Source of the DNA: Couchioplanes caeruleus
GTDB lineage: Bacteria; Actinomycetota; Actinomycetes; Mycobacteriales; Micromonosporaceae
Assembly: GCF_003751945.1 (NCBI RefSeq)
Contig: NZ_RJKL01000001.1
Coordinates: forward strand, 2,790,001-2,854,000
DNA length: 64,000 nt
Direction: 5' to 3'
The notes under the pieces are model-generated. The model made no database searches, was not told where the DNA came from, and was given only the letters and a program-made list of their open reading frames with translations. Position 1 is the stretch's first letter. Each line of letters begins with the position of its first letter. The translations under genes were made by a program, and so were the position numbers. Below are positions 16,107 through 25,390 of this stretch, piece by piece.

Positions 16107-16948
16107 TTGCGGTTGTAGAGGCGCATGGTGAGCGGGCCGAAGACGGCGACGAGCACCGCGCTCGCGACCAGGACCCACAGCGTCTCGCCCGAGTCCCAGT
16201 CGCCGGCCATCAGCGATCGGACCGCCGCGACCAGGTGGGTGATCGGATTGACCTTGACGAAGGCCTGCAGCCAGCCGGGCATCGTGCCCGGGTCCACGAA
16301 GACGTTGCTCAGGAAGGTCATCGGGAACAGCACCAGCATGCTCACGCCCATGACCGACTTCTCCGACCTGAGGAACAGGCCGAACATGGTCCAGATCCAG
16401 GAGAAGGCGAAGGAGAAGACCACCAGCAGGCCCACGCCGGCGGCGACGCCGGCGAAGCCGCCGGACGGGCGGAAGCCGAGGACCAGACCGACGATCATGA
16501 TGGTCGTCGCGGCGAGGACGTAGCGCAGGACGTCGCCGAAGATCATGCCGACCAGGGCCGCGGGCCGCCAGACGGGCAGGGACCGGAAGCGGTCGAAGAC
16601 GCCCTTCTCGATGTCCGTGTTCAGGCCCACGCCGGTGTACATCGTGATCATCACGACACTGGTGACCATGATGCCGGGCAGTAGGAACTGCAGGTATTCC
16701 CTGGTCGAGCCGGCCAGGGCGCCGCCGAAGAGGTACGTGAACATCAGCGTCATGATGATCGGGAAGGCGGTCACGTCGAAAAGCTGCTCGGGGACGTGCT
16801 TGATCTTCAGCATCGCCCGCCACCCGAAGGTCAGCGAGGCGGCCAGGGCGCCGGGCCGGCTCGGGCGCTCCTCGCGGGCGAGCACGGCGGCCAGCGTCTC
16901 CGCCGACGGCGTGTAGACGGTGGTGGCCTCGGTGGTCGTGGCGGTCAT
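16103..16948 (-). CDS. ABC-2 type export permease (DrrB-like)
   Basis: 281 residues with six predicted membrane helices. [20 protein letters not shown] and [40 protein letters not shown] are hallmarks of the ABC-2/DrrB permease family. [15 protein letters not shown] and [24 protein letters not shown] close the domain. It pairs with the ATPase gene just upstream through an ATGA overlap. Expected to export a drug or lipid-like compound across the cytoplasmic membrane; the substrate is unknown. Confidence 0.92.
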   Translation of the reverse strand: MTATTTEATTVYTPSAETLAAVLAREERPSRPGALAASLTFGWRAMLKIKHVPEQLFDVTAFPIIMTLMFTYLFGGALAGSTREYLQFLLPGIMVTSVVMITMYTGVGLNTDIEKGVFDRFRSLPVWRPAALVGMIFGDVLRYVLAATTIMIVGLVLGFRPSGGFAGVAAGVGLLVVFSFAFSWIWTMFGLFLRSEKSVMGVSMLVLFPMTFLSNVFVDPGTMPGWLQAFVKVNPITHLVAAVRSLMAGDWDSGETLWVLVASAVLVAVFGPLTMRLYNRK

Positions 16949-17925
16949 GCGGCCACCTCCTCGGTGATCGGCTTGTCGGTCAGCGCGAGGAAGACCTCGT
17001 CGAGGCTGGGCTGACCCAGGGAGAAGTCGTCGACCACGATGCCGGCGTCGGCCAGCGCCGCGAGTGCCCGCGAGGCCTGTTCGGCGGCGCCCTGCTCGGA
17101 GCCGCTCGCACCGGCCCGCGCGGTGAGCGCGACCGGGTCGGCCTCGGCCTGCACGCCGACACCCAGCACCGCCGCCAGCAGCCGCTCGGCCTCGGGGCGT
17201 CGCGCGGCGTCGCGCAACCGCACGTGGACGGTGCCCGCCCCGATCGACGCCTTGAGCGATCCGGGGGTGCCCTCCGCGATGACCTTGCCGTGGTCGATCA
17301 CGGCGATCCGGCCGGCGAGCCGGTCCGCCTCGTCGAGATATTGCGTGGTGAGCAGGACCGTGGTGCCGTGGGCGACCACGACCCGGATGATGTCCCAGAC
17401 CTGGTTGCGGCTGCGCGGGTCGAGGCCGGTGGTCGGCTCGTCCAGGAACAGCAGGTCGGGGGTGTTGAGGATGCTGGCGGCGATGTCGATGCGCCGCCGC
17501 ATGCCGCCGGAATACTTCTTCACCTGTCGGTCCGCCGCCTCGGTGAGGCCGAACGCCTCGAGGAGCTGAGCGGCACGGGCCCGGGCGGCCGGCTTGCCGT
17601 GGCCCAGCAGACGGGCGAGCAGGACGAGGTTCTCCGTGCCGGTGAGGTCCTCGTCGACCGAGGCGTACTGCCCGGTGAGGCTGACCCGGCCGCGGACCGC
17701 GTCGGCCTCGCGGACCACGTCGTGCCCGAAGACCCGGGCCTGACCGCCGTCGGGTCTCAGCAGGGTGGCGAACATACGCACGAGGGTCGTCTTGCCGGCG
17801 CCGTTGGGGCCGAGCAAGCCGTACACCGTGCCTTGTGGGACGGTCAGGTCGACGCCGTCGACCGCGCGGTTGTCTCCGAAGACCTTGACGAGACCGGAGG
17901 TCTCGACGGCAGGTGTGTTGGGCAT
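16945..17925 (-). CDS. ABC transporter ATP-binding protein (DrrA-like, daunorubicin resistance family)
   Basis: 326 residues. Walker A is GPNGAGKTT (about residue 39), the Q-loop lies in [15 protein letters not shown], the signature is YSGGMRRR, Walker B is [16 protein letters not shown] and the switch lies in [27 protein letters not shown] and the C-terminal domain ending [15 protein letters not shown] are typical of DrrA-type drug exporters. ATG at 17925. It is the first gene of the exporter operon. Confidence 0.94.
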   Translation of the reverse strand: MPNTPAVETSGLVKVFGDNRAVDGVDLTVPQGTVYGLLGPNGAGKTTLVRMFATLLRPDGGQARVFGHDVVREADAVRGRVSLTGQYASVDEDLTGTENLVLLARLLGHGKPAARARAAQLLEAFGLTEAADRQVKKYSGGMRRRIDIAASILNTPDLLFLDEPTTGLDPRSRNQVWDIIRVVVAHGTTVLLTTQYLDEADRLAGRIAVIDHGKVIAEGTPGSLKASIGAGTVHVRLRDAARRPEAERLLAAVLGVGVQAEADPVALTARAGASGSEQGAAEQASRALAALADAGIVVDDFSLGQPSLDEVFLALTDKPITEEVAA

Positions 17926-18111
17926 GGACGCATCCTGCCGCGACCGTGTGACATTTTCCTCGGTACGCCGTGAAGAGGGGACGCCCGGCAGGTGGGACCC
18001 CGCCCACCGTCGAGTTCCGTTCGAGCGGCGGGCACTAGGCTGGGACGCCTGTGAACTGGGCTTCGGCGTGGCGGCCCGGGCGAAGCGATTCCCCACACGG
18101 AACGGACAGTG

Positions 18112-19326
18112 ATGATCGACCAAGCCAAGGTACGAGTTCTGCTGCTCGAGAGCATTCACCCCGACGCGGTGTCCCGGCTCGAGGCAGAGGGTTACCAGGT
18201 CGAGTCCCTGCGGAACGCTCTCGACGAGGCCGAGCTCATCGACCGCATCCCGGGCGTGCACCTGCTCGGCATCCGCTCCAAGACCCGAGTCACCGCCAAG
18301 GTGCTCGAGGCCGCGGACAGCCTCGTCGCGATCGGCGCCTTCTGCATCGGCACCGACCAGATCGACCTCGGCACCGCCTCGCGGGCCGGCATCGCCGTGT
18401 TCAACGCCCCGTTCTCGAACACCCGCTCGGTCGTCGAGCTGGCGCTCGCCGAGATCATCGCGATGACGCGGCGGCTGACCGAGAAGAACGAGCTCATGCA
18501 CGCCGGCGTCTGGGACAAGGCCGCCAACGGCAGCCACGAGGTCCGGGGCCGGCGGCTCGGCATCGTCGGGTACGGCAACATCGGCACCCAGCTCTCGGTG
18601 CTCGCGGAGAACCTCGGCATGCACGTGTCTTTCTTCGACACGGCGGACAAGCTCGCGCTCGGCAACGCCCAGCGGTGCAGCTCGCTGGACGAGCTGCTCG
18701 CGTCCACCGACGTGGTCACCCTGCACGTCGACGGCCGGCCGGGCAACGCCGGCTTCTTCGGCGCGGAGCAGTTCTCCCGGATGCGGCAGGGTGCGATCTT
18801 CCTCAACCTCTCCCGCGGCATCGTCGTCGACCATGTCGCCCTGCGCGAGGCGCTGACCAGCGGCCACCTCTCGGGCGCGGCCGTGGACGTGTTCCCCAAG
18901 GAGCCGAAGGGCCGCGGCGACGAGTTCGTCTCCGAGCTGCGGGGCCTGCCCAACGTCATCCTGACGCCGCACATCGGCGGCTCCACGGAGGAGGCCCAGG
19001 CCGACATCGGCGACTTCGTGGCCAACAAGCTGGCCCACTTCGTGCACGAGGGCAACACGACGCTGAGCGTCAACCTGCCCAGCGTCGCCCTGCCGGCGCA
19101 GCCCGGCATGAGCCGCATCGTGCACGTGCACGTCAACATGCCCGGCGTGCTGGCGCAGGTCAACAGCATCCTCGCCGAGCACCAGGTCAACGTCGAAGGT
19201 CAACTGCTCAGCACCCGCGGCGAGTACGGCTACCTGATCACCGACATCAGCGGCGAGTACAGCGCCGACGTCCTGGACCAGCTTCGCGGCATGAACCAGA
19301 CGGTCCGCCTGCGGGTGCTTTCGTGA
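18112..19326 (+). CDS. serA: D-3-phosphoglycerate dehydrogenase
   Basis: 404 residues from the ATG at 18112; a GTG directly before it is possible. It has the NAD-binding Rossmann motif [20 protein letters not shown] with the catalytic-site arginine, [14 protein letters not shown] with the catalytic histidine, and a C-terminal ACT domain ([19 protein letters not shown]...GYLITDI). The length matches the shorter E. coli-type SerA with one regulatory ACT domain and no ASB domain. It oxidises 3-phosphoglycerate in serine synthesis; E. coli-type enzymes also reduce 2-oxoglutarate to D-2-hydroxyglutarate. The stop overlaps the next GTG. Confidence 0.94.
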   Translation: MIDQAKVRVLLLESIHPDAVSRLEAEGYQVESLRNALDEAELIDRIPGVHLLGIRSKTRVTAKVLEAADSLVAIGAFCIGTDQIDLGTASRAGIAVFNAPFSNTRSVVELALAEIIAMTRRLTEKNELMHAGVWDKAANGSHEVRGRRLGIVGYGNIGTQLSVLAENLGMHVSFFDTADKLALGNAQRCSSLDELLASTDVVTLHVDGRPGNAGFFGAEQFSRMRQGAIFLNLSRGIVVDHVALREALTSGHLSGAAVDVFPKEPKGRGDEFVSELRGLPNVILTPHIGGSTEEAQADIGDFVANKLAHFVHEGNTTLSVNLPSVALPAQPGMSRIVHVHVNMPGVLAQVNSILAEHQVNVEGQLLSTRGEYGYLITDISGEYSADVLDQLRGMNQTVRLRVLS

Positions 19327-20681
19327 GCGACCTCGAGGACGTCCTGCGCGGGGTCGTCGGCGACCAGCACGTTCTCGTCGACGAGGACCTGAAGGCGCAG
19401 TATCAGACCGACTGGACCCGGCGCTTCTCCGGCGAGGCCCGCTGCGTCGTGCGGCCGGCGGACACCGCCGAGGTGGCCGCGGTCGTGCGCGCCTGCGCCG
19501 AGGCGGGGGTGGCCGTCACCGTGCAGGGTGGCAACACCGGCCTGGTGGGCGGCGGCGTGCCGGCCGGCGGCGAGGTGCTGCTGAGTCTCGGCCGGCTCAC
19601 GTCGTGCGAGGACGTGGACGTGCTGGAGGCCCAGGTGACGGTGGGCGCGGGCGTGACGCTGGAACGGCTTCAGCAGCACGCCCGGCCGCACGGCCTGGAC
19701 GTCGGCGTCGACCTCGCGGCCCGGTCCGCCGCGACGGTCGGCGGCCTGGTCGCGACCAACGCGGGCGGCATCCGGGTGGTGCGTTACGGCAGCATGCGCG
19801 AGCAGGTGACCGGCATCGAGGCCGTCCTCGCGGACGGCAGCGTGGTGACTCGGCTGGTCGGCCTCGCCAAGGACAACACCGGGTACGACCTCGCCCAGCT
19901 CCTCGCCGGCAGCGAGGGCACGCTGGCGATCGTGACAAGGGTCCGGCTCCGGCTGGTCCCGCTGCTTCCCGCCCGCGCGGTCGCACTGGTCGCGGTCGAC
20001 GGCATCGGGGGCGCGCTCGACCTGCTGGCCGCGGCGCGCGCCGGCCTTCCGGCCCTGGCGGCGGCCGAGCTCTTCCTTTCCGAAGGCCTCGATCTGGTAC
20101 GGGCGCACGGCAACCTCGCCGCCCCGTTCGCCGAGGCACACCCGGCGTACGTGGTGCTGGAGTGCGCGGCGCGCACCGATCCCACCGACGACCTGCTCGA
20201 GGTGCTCGGCGAGTGCGAGGCCGTGCGCGACGCGACGGTGGCCTCGGACGTCACCGGCGTGGCGAAGCTGTGGGCGTACCGGGAGACCCACACCGAGGCG
20301 ATCAGCGCCGCCGGCGTACCGGTGAAGCTGGACGTTTCCGTGCCCCTGCGCGAGCTGGCCGGGCTCGTCGCCGATCTGCCCGGCACGGTCGCGGCGGCCG
20401 CACCGGGCGCTCGGCCGATCATCTTCGGTCACCTCGGCGAGGGCAACCTGCACGTCAACGTGCTCGACGCAGGCGCGCATGCCGAGGAGGTCACCGACGC
20501 GGTGCTGCGGCTGGTCGCCTCGCGCCGAGGCAGCATCAGCTCCGAGCACGGCGTCGGCCGTGCCAAGGCGCGGTGGCTGCCGCTGTCGCGCTCGGCGGCC
20601 GAGGTGGCGGCCATGCGCCGGATCAAGACGGCCCTCGACCCGGCGGGCCTGCTGAACCCAGGAGTGCTGCTCAGCGAGTAA
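19323..20681 (+). CDS. FAD-linked oxidase, D-2-hydroxyglutarate/D-lactate dehydrogenase type
   Basis: 452 residues with the GTG inside the serA stop (GTGA). An FAD-binding type 4 domain ([62 protein letters not shown]) is followed by an FAD-oxidase C domain with the metal-site motif [11 protein letters not shown] and SSEHGVG. The family includes D2HGDH and glycolate/D-lactate dehydrogenases. Coupling to serA suggests it recycles D-2-hydroxyglutarate made by SerA, as described for the Pseudomonas SerA-D2HGDH pair. Specificity was not tested here. Confidence 0.88.
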   Translation: MSDLEDVLRGVVGDQHVLVDEDLKAQYQTDWTRRFSGEARCVVRPADTAEVAAVVRACAEAGVAVTVQGGNTGLVGGGVPAGGEVLLSLGRLTSCEDVDVLEAQVTVGAGVTLERLQQHARPHGLDVGVDLAARSAATVGGLVATNAGGIRVVRYGSMREQVTGIEAVLADGSVVTRLVGLAKDNTGYDLAQLLAGSEGTLAIVTRVRLRLVPLLPARAVALVAVDGIGGALDLLAAARAGLPALAAAELFLSEGLDLVRAHGNLAAPFAEAHPAYVVLECAARTDPTDDLLEVLGECEAVRDATVASDVTGVAKLWAYRETHTEAISAAGVPVKLDVSVPLRELAGLVADLPGTVAAAAPGARPIIFGHLGEGNLHVNVLDAGAHAEEVTDAVLRLVASRRGSISSEHGVGRAKARWLPLSRSAAEVAAMRRIKTALDPAGLLNPGVLLSE

Positions 20682-20762
20682 GGCCGGGCCTGCTGAACCC
20701 CCGGAGTGCCGCTCAGCGAGGAACGGCAGGCCTGCTGAACCCCGGAGCGCCGCTCAGCGAGG
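20647..20762. repeat. Tandem copies of the oxidase gene's 3' end
   Basis: The last 35 bases of the oxidase gene (GCCTGCTGAACCC ... GCTCAGCGAG) are repeated at 20688 and 20730, with a 41-42 bp period and few mismatches. The extra copies lie after the stop codon, so this is an out-of-gene duplication of coding sequence. Confidence 0.9.
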
Positions 20763-20782
20763 AATGGCGACCGGGAGCGACG

Positions 20783-22519
20783 TCACTGGGCGGTGTCGAT
20801 CGACAGCAGGGTCACCCGGGAGGCGGCCTCGACGTCGTAGCGGTCGTTGGTCGCCCAGTCCTTCGGCGTCACGGTGGAGCCGGGCGGCACGTCGCGCAGC
20901 GTCTTGTCGCCGGCGGCGACGGTCGTCGCGCCGCCCTTCACCCGCACCCGGACCGGGTTGCCGGCCGGCGAGGTCATGGCCAGCTCCTCGACCGCGCCGG
21001 TGGCCTTCAGCGGGACGGTGCCGGCCGCGGCGGGAAGCTGGATCTGGGCACGCCGGGCGCCGCCGACGAGGTCGATCCCGGCGACCCGGCCGGACTGCAT
21101 GTTGAGGACCTGTTCCTCGACGGCGCCGGAGAGACGCAACGTCCAGACGACCTTGGCGGAGAGCACGACCTCCACGGTGCCGGAGTCGCCCTTGCCGTCC
21201 GGCGTGAGCTCCAGCCGTACGTCGTCCTGCGCGACCGCCGCCTTCGGCAGCAGGCCGGAGTCCTCGGCCGTCGTCATCTTGTAGAGGGCGTCCCCGAGGT
21301 CCTCGCTGCGGACGGTCACCCGCTTCGCCGCGCTGACCAGTTCGAAGCTCGCCGCCGTGCGGCCGTCGAGGGGGCCGGTGACCGTACGCTGCGAGGTCGC
21401 GCCGACGCCGAGCTCGAGCACGGACGTGAGGTCGGAGTCGGAGCCGGAGAAGTAGGTGACGCCGGCGACCGTACCGCCGAGCAGCACGGCCGCGGTGAGC
21501 GCCAGGCCGGCGACCATGACGCCCCGGTTGCGGCGCGGCGGGGCCGGCATCCCGGCGGCCTGCGCCGGCCCGGCGGGGTGTTTGGGCGCCCGGTGCGGCC
21601 GGATCTCGCGGCCCGGACCCTCCAGGACGTCCCCTATGTGGTCGTCCGTGGCGGGGAAACCGGCGGCCAGGGGGCGCCGGGAACGGTCGAGCACCGATTC
21701 GGCGCTGACGGTGCGTGCCGGGTTAGCGGCGTCGAACCACTGGTCCACACCGGATGCACGATCGTACGTTCGCGACGAACCCGACATGTCCGATCCGTGC
21801 GTGGCCGGCGCGGCATGCGCAGGCGACCCCGCGGCATGCGCAGGCGACCCCGCGGCATGCGCAGGCGACCCCGCCGCATGCGCAGGCGACCCCGCCGCAT
21901 GCGAACGCGACGCTGCATGCGAGTGCGGCTTCCGACCACCGGCGGGCGAGGCGCCAGACCCGGCCATCGGCGCGGGACCGGACCCGAAGCCAGACCCGGC
22001 GGCCGACGCAGGACCGGACCCGAAGCCAGACCCGGCGGCCGACGCAGGACCGGACCCGAAGCCAGACCCGGCGGCCGACGCAGGACCGGACCCGAAGCCG
22101 GGGGAGGAAGCGGGCGCAGGACCGGATGCCGGGCCAGGGGCGGAGGCGGGCGTGCCCGGGCCGCCGGGGACCGGACGATCCTCGCGCCAGTTGCCGCTGA
22201 TCGGCCCGGCGCTCACGCCGAACGACGTACGCCCGCCCGTGGCCGGCGGTGCGGGACCGAACTCCGGCTCGGGTGTGGGTGGGCGACCACCCTCCGAGGG
22301 CGCGGCGAAAGCGTTCCAGCTCCCGGAGTCGGCCATGCTGTCCTCCCACTCGTCACGGAGCGCGCTGTCCGCAGGCGGTCGCCGGTACGGCAGCGGGTCG
22401 GCTCCGGGACCGCGATTCAACGATCTTTTGTCCCTATTGGCCCAGTCGGCACCTGAACTGGCCGGCAAGTTGGCCAGCACCACGGACACATCGGACGAAT
22501 CGCCGCTCAGACGTTCCAC
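20783..22519 (-). CDS. Repeat-rich single-pass membrane protein with beta-rich outer domain
   Basis: 578 residues (GTG start). The first 330 are Pro/Gly/Ala/Ser-rich. They include three near-perfect 12-residue repeats (GSGFGSGPASAA) and four seven-residue AGSPAHA repeats. One transmembrane helix (VMVAGLALTAAVLLGGTVAGV) follows a basic PAPPRRNRG stretch, so the repeat region should be cytoplasmic. The outer 210 residues are beta-rich, with repeated V-x-V strands (DUF4097/adhesin-like appearance). No enzyme motif is visible. A hypothetical envelope or signalling protein; neither neighbour is clearly linked. Confidence 0.75.
   Translation of the reverse strand: MERLSGDSSDVSVVLANLPASSGADWANRDKRSLNRGPGADPLPYRRPPADSALRDEWEDSMADSGSWNAFAAPSEGGRPPTPEPEFGPAPPATGGRTSFGVSAGPISGNWREDRPVPGGPGTPASAPGPASGPAPASSPGFGSGPASAAGSGFGSGPASAAGSGFGSGPASAAGSGFGSGPAPMAGSGASPAGGRKPHSHAASRSHAAGSPAHAAGSPAHAAGSPAHAAGSPAHAAPATHGSDMSGSSRTYDRASGVDQWFDAANPARTVSAESVLDRSRRPLAAGFPATDDHIGDVLEGPGREIRPHRAPKHPAGPAQAAGMPAPPRRNRGVMVAGLALTAAVLLGGTVAGVTYFSGSDSDLTSVLELGVGATSQRTVTGPLDGRTAASFELVSAAKRVTVRSEDLGDALYKMTTAEDSGLLPKAAVAQDDVRLELTPDGKGDSGTVEVVLSAKVVWTLRLSGAVEEQVLNMQSGRVAGIDLVGGARRAQIQLPAAAGTVPLKATGAVEELAMTSPAGNPVRVRVKGGATTVAAGDKTLRDVPPGSTVTPKDWATNDRYDVEAASRVTLLSIDTAQ
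21811..21894. repeat. 21-bp tandem repeat, four copies
   Basis: Units of CGGCATGCGCAGGCGACCCCG with one or two changes, in frame within the repeat-rich membrane protein gene (AGSPAHA on the minus strand). Confidence 0.95.
21981..22088. repeat. 36-bp tandem repeat, three perfect copies
   Basis: Three identical 36-bp units (21981, 22017, 22053) plus a partial fourth encode GSGFGSGPASAA in the same membrane protein. Perfect identity indicates recent expansion. Confidence 0.95.
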
Positions 22520-22610
22520 GCGAATCCCTCCCCCACCCGCGGCGCCGGCCTCCGGGCGCTCCGGCGAGTGGTACGGATTCCGTAGCCACGCGGATGAGTG
22601 AGAGAGTGAA

Positions 22611-23273
22611 CTACTCTGCGTTATGTCCGTCGGGCCGCAGCAGGCCCCTGCGGGTGGCCACCGCGACCGCCTCGAGCTGACTGTGCGCGCCGAGTTTGCC
22701 CAGCACGGCCTTCACGTAGCCACGGCAGGTATGCACGCTGATGCCGAGCCGCCGGGCGATCGCCCGCGGGTCGAGGCCGGAGCCCATCAGCACCAGCACC
22801 TCGTGCTCACGCGCCGTGAGCCCACCGGCCCGCGGGCCGACGACCGGGGCGGTGCTGCGCAACAGACGCGCGAGGATGTCGGTCGACACCGTCATGCCGC
22901 CGCCGTGCGCGGTGCGGATGGCGTTCATCACGTCGCCGAGCGGGCCGTTCTTCGACAGGAAGCCCGACGCCCCGGCCGCGGTCGCGCGCCCGACCAGGGC
23001 GGACTCGTTGTTCGCGGTCAGTATCACGAAGCGGGTGTCGGGCAGGCGGTGCCGTAGCAGCTCGGCGATGGCGATGCCGTCCGCGTCCGGGAGGTCCGGG
23101 TCGAGCAGCACCACGTTGGGGCGCAGCTCCTGGACCATTCGGATGGCCTGTTCACCCGTACGCGCATGCCCCTGGTAGTGCAGCTCGGGCTGCCCGGCCA
23201 GCGCCACACCGAGCAGCTCGGCGAACGTCTGATGCCCGTCCACCACGAGCACCGTGATCGCCTCGCTCACCAT
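22611..23273 (-). CDS. NarL/LuxR-family response regulator (orphan)
   Basis: 220 residues. The receiver domain has DGHQTF at the acidic pocket, the phospho-acceptor aspartate in VVLLDPDLPDADG, ILTANNES and the lysine in FLSKNG. The C-terminal LuxR HTH is LTAREHEVLVLMGSGLDPRAIARRLGISVHTCRGYVKAVLGKLGAHSQLEAV. No histidine kinase is adjacent. It is divergent from the SARP gene about 240 bp away, so the two may share a control region. Confidence 0.93.
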   Translation of the reverse strand: MVSEAITVLVVDGHQTFAELLGVALAGQPELHYQGHARTGEQAIRMVQELRPNVVLLDPDLPDADGIAIAELLRHRLPDTRFVILTANNESALVGRATAAGASGFLSKNGPLGDVMNAIRTAHGGGMTVSTDILARLLRSTAPVVGPRAGGLTAREHEVLVLMGSGLDPRAIARRLGISVHTCRGYVKAVLGKLGAHSQLEAVAVATRRGLLRPDGHNAE

Positions 23274-23513
23274 TCACGCCTCCTGATCCGCCAGCGCTGG
23301 AAGTCTATGTGTCCGTGTCGCGAAGCCAAGGCGTACCAACAGTCTGACAGCACATCCGAGCCAAGCCGACCGCAGTGCCCGCCCGCCGGAGGGATGAGGA
23401 CGAGCGGCCGCCAAAACTCGTATCTTCGGCGGAACCCACCCCTCGCTTTCGGGGTTCTGTTCACCGTGGCGGTGGCTTGTCGCACGACCGTCCCCCGTAC
23501 AGGGTGATACGTC

Positions 23514-24179
23514 ATGTACGAAATCCAGCTTTTCGGTCGCCTCGAGGTTCGCACCCGGGGAGTGCGGCTCTCCGGCGAGGACCTCGGCGGCGCGGAGCCG
23601 CGGCAGATCCTGGCCCTGCTCGCGCTGCACGGCGCGCTGCGCAAGGACGAGCTGGCCGACATGCTGTGGGCCGGACGGCCACCCGCCACCGCCGAGGACA
23701 CGATGGAGAGTCATCTGTCCCTTTTGCGCCACCGGCTCGATCCCGACGCGGATCCGGAATCGGTGATCACCACGGCCGGCGGCGGTTACGCCCTGGTGGC
23801 CGAGCAGGTACGCGTCGACGTCGCCCGCTTCGAGGAACTGGTGGCCGCCGCGTCCGGGCGTACGGCGAGCCGGGCCCTGCGCCCGTTGACGGCGGCGGCA
23901 CACCTCGCGGGGCGCCCGCTGCTGGAGGACGTCGAGCAGCCGCGCTGGGCCGCCGACGCCCGCGAGCGCTACCGCGTGCGGGTGGTGACCGCCCTGCTGG
24001 ACGCGGCCGGGTATGCCTCGGCGATCGGCGACCCGCGGACGGCGCTCACCCTCGCGCAGCAGGCGCTCGACCTCGACCCCGCCTCCGAGCACGCTCGGGC
24101 GATCATGGACAAGGCCCGGCAGGCCCTCCGTGAGACGCACCACGCGTCGGCGCCGGCTCCGGGGAAAATCACCGCATAA
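23514..24179 (+). CDS. SARP-family (AfsR/BTAD) transcriptional activator
   Basis: 221 residues: an OmpR-type winged helix (MYEIQLFGRLEVRTRG...RQILALLALHG...LRKDELADMLWAGRPPATAEDTMESHLSLLRHRLDPD, then TTAGGGYALV), then a bacterial transcriptional activator domain of TPR-like helices (VDVARFEELVAAA...AIGDPRTALTLAQQALDLDPASEHA). Short SARPs such as this typically activate secondary-metabolism or stress genes. No biosynthetic cluster is adjacent. A 5' hairpin around CCCCTCGCTTTCGGGG lies near 23440-23460. Confidence 0.9.
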   Translation: MYEIQLFGRLEVRTRGVRLSGEDLGGAEPRQILALLALHGALRKDELADMLWAGRPPATAEDTMESHLSLLRHRLDPDADPESVITTAGGGYALVAEQVRVDVARFEELVAAASGRTASRALRPLTAAAHLAGRPLLEDVEQPRWAADARERYRVRVVTALLDAAGYASAIGDPRTALTLAQQALDLDPASEHARAIMDKARQALRETHHASAPAPGKITA

Positions 24180-24239
24180 GCCCCGCACCGTACGGCTAAA
24201 TGCCAGGCGTCCCCTCGCTGCGACGCCGAGAATGCCCGG

Positions 24240-24878
24240 GTGCGAACCGAGCTTCTTCCCGTACCCCTGGCTCCGGAGATCTCCCTGCACCTCGCCGGCG
24301 GCGACACGGGGTTGTTCGACGCGACCGGGGGCGAATTCCGCAGCGACGTCCCGCCGCCCTTCTGGGCCTTCGTCTGGGCCGGCGGCCAGGCCCTCGCGCG
24401 CTACGTCCTCGACCATCCCCGGATCGTCGCGGGCCGGCGGGTACTGGACATCGCCGCCGGATCCGGCGTCGCGGCCATCGCGGCGGCCCGGGCGGGCGCG
24501 GCGAGCGTCGAGGCGCTGGACCTCGATCCCGCGGCGGCGGAGGCAACCCGGCGGAACGCCGCGGCCAACGGGGTGACGGTCCGGGCCCGCGCCGCCGACG
24601 TCACCGAGGCCGGCCCGGCCGACGTCGTGCTGGCCGGGGACGTGTTCTACACCCGTACGGTCGCCGACCGCATGACCTCCGCCCTGCGCCCGGTCGCCGC
24701 CTCGGGCGCCCTGATCCTGGTTGGCGACCCGGGTCGGGGGTACTTCCCTGAGCGGCTGTTCATCCGCAGGGCGGAATACACCGTGCCGGTGCCGGCGGCC
24801 CTGGAGGAGACGGAAACGCTGGTCACCGCCGTCTGGGAGATGCGAAACACGATGCTTTCACCAACCAATAAGTTGTAG
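24240..24878 (+). CDS. Class I SAM-dependent methyltransferase (ETFB/protein-lysine type)
   Basis: 212 residues from a GTG. After a short N-terminal region come FWAFVWAGGQALARYVLDHP, then motif I VLDIAAGSGVAAIAAARAG, then VEALDLDP and the post-motif DVVLAGDVFYTR in place of the DxxY-type loop. The layout matches the ETFB lysine methyltransferase (METTL20-like)/nicotinamide-N-methyltransferase-like group found singly in many bacteria. The target is probably a protein lysine, but that is inference. It stands alone between the SARP and MarR genes. Confidence 0.82.
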   Translation: MRTELLPVPLAPEISLHLAGGDTGLFDATGGEFRSDVPPPFWAFVWAGGQALARYVLDHPRIVAGRRVLDIAAGSGVAAIAAARAGAASVEALDLDPAAAEATRRNAAANGVTVRARAADVTEAGPADVVLAGDVFYTRTVADRMTSALRPVAASGALILVGDPGRGYFPERLFIRRAEYTVPVPAALEETETLVTAVWEMRNTMLSPTNKL

Positions 24879-24907
24879 GCTGCACGCATATTGACGGGGA
24901 GTGCAGC

Positions 24908-25390
24908 ATGCAGCAGAACGGCGAGGAGGCCGTCTCCCGGCTGGCCGACGAACTTCAGCGGTTCTTCCGCCTCGGCGCACGCGCGAAGAGCATGCTCAAC
25001 GCCGGAGATCTCGGCGCCGAGTTCTCCGCCCTGATGCTGTTGTTCCCCCTGTGCCAGATGGGACCGTTGCGAGTCACCGACCTGGCCGAGGTCAAGGGCG
25101 CCGACCCGTCCACGATCAGCCGGCAGGCGGCGCAGCTCGTCAAGGCCGGCCTTGCCCGCCGGGAGGCGGATCCGGCCGACGGGCGCGCGTCCCGGCTGAC
25201 CGTCACCGACGCCGGGCTCACCGCCTGCCAGCGCCTGCAGGAGGCGCGACTGGTCCTGATCAGCGAGACGCTCAGTGACTGGCCGGCAGAGCGCGTGGGC
25301 GCGTTCGCCGGCCTCTTCGAAGAATTCAACAGCTCCGTCGAGGCGCGGCTGCGCAGCGACCCAGCCGTATCAGCACGGGAGAGCGCGTGA
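24908..25390 (+). CDS. MarR-family regulator of the adjacent exporter
   Basis: 160 residues with the MarR winged-helix (LRVTDLAEVKGADPSTISRQAAQLVKAGLARREADPADGRASRLTVTDAG). The start ATG follows GGGGAGTGCAGC. Its stop codon overlaps the GTG of the MFS exporter (GTGA), a classical autoregulated MarR-drug pump pair. The upstream AT-rich tract CACCAACCAATAAGTTGTAG (24860-24880) may contain the promoter or operator. Confidence 0.92.
   Translation: MQQNGEEAVSRLADELQRFFRLGARAKSMLNAGDLGAEFSALMLLFPLCQMGPLRVTDLAEVKGADPSTISRQAAQLVKAGLARREADPADGRASRLTVTDAGLTACQRLQEARLVLISETLSDWPAERVGAFAGLFEEFNSSVEARLRSDPAVSARESA

Noticed and set aside
16945..19203. 752-residue minus-strand frame extending upstream of the DrrA-like ATPase
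   Set aside because: The upstream part is antisense to serA; the ABC domain itself starts at 17925.
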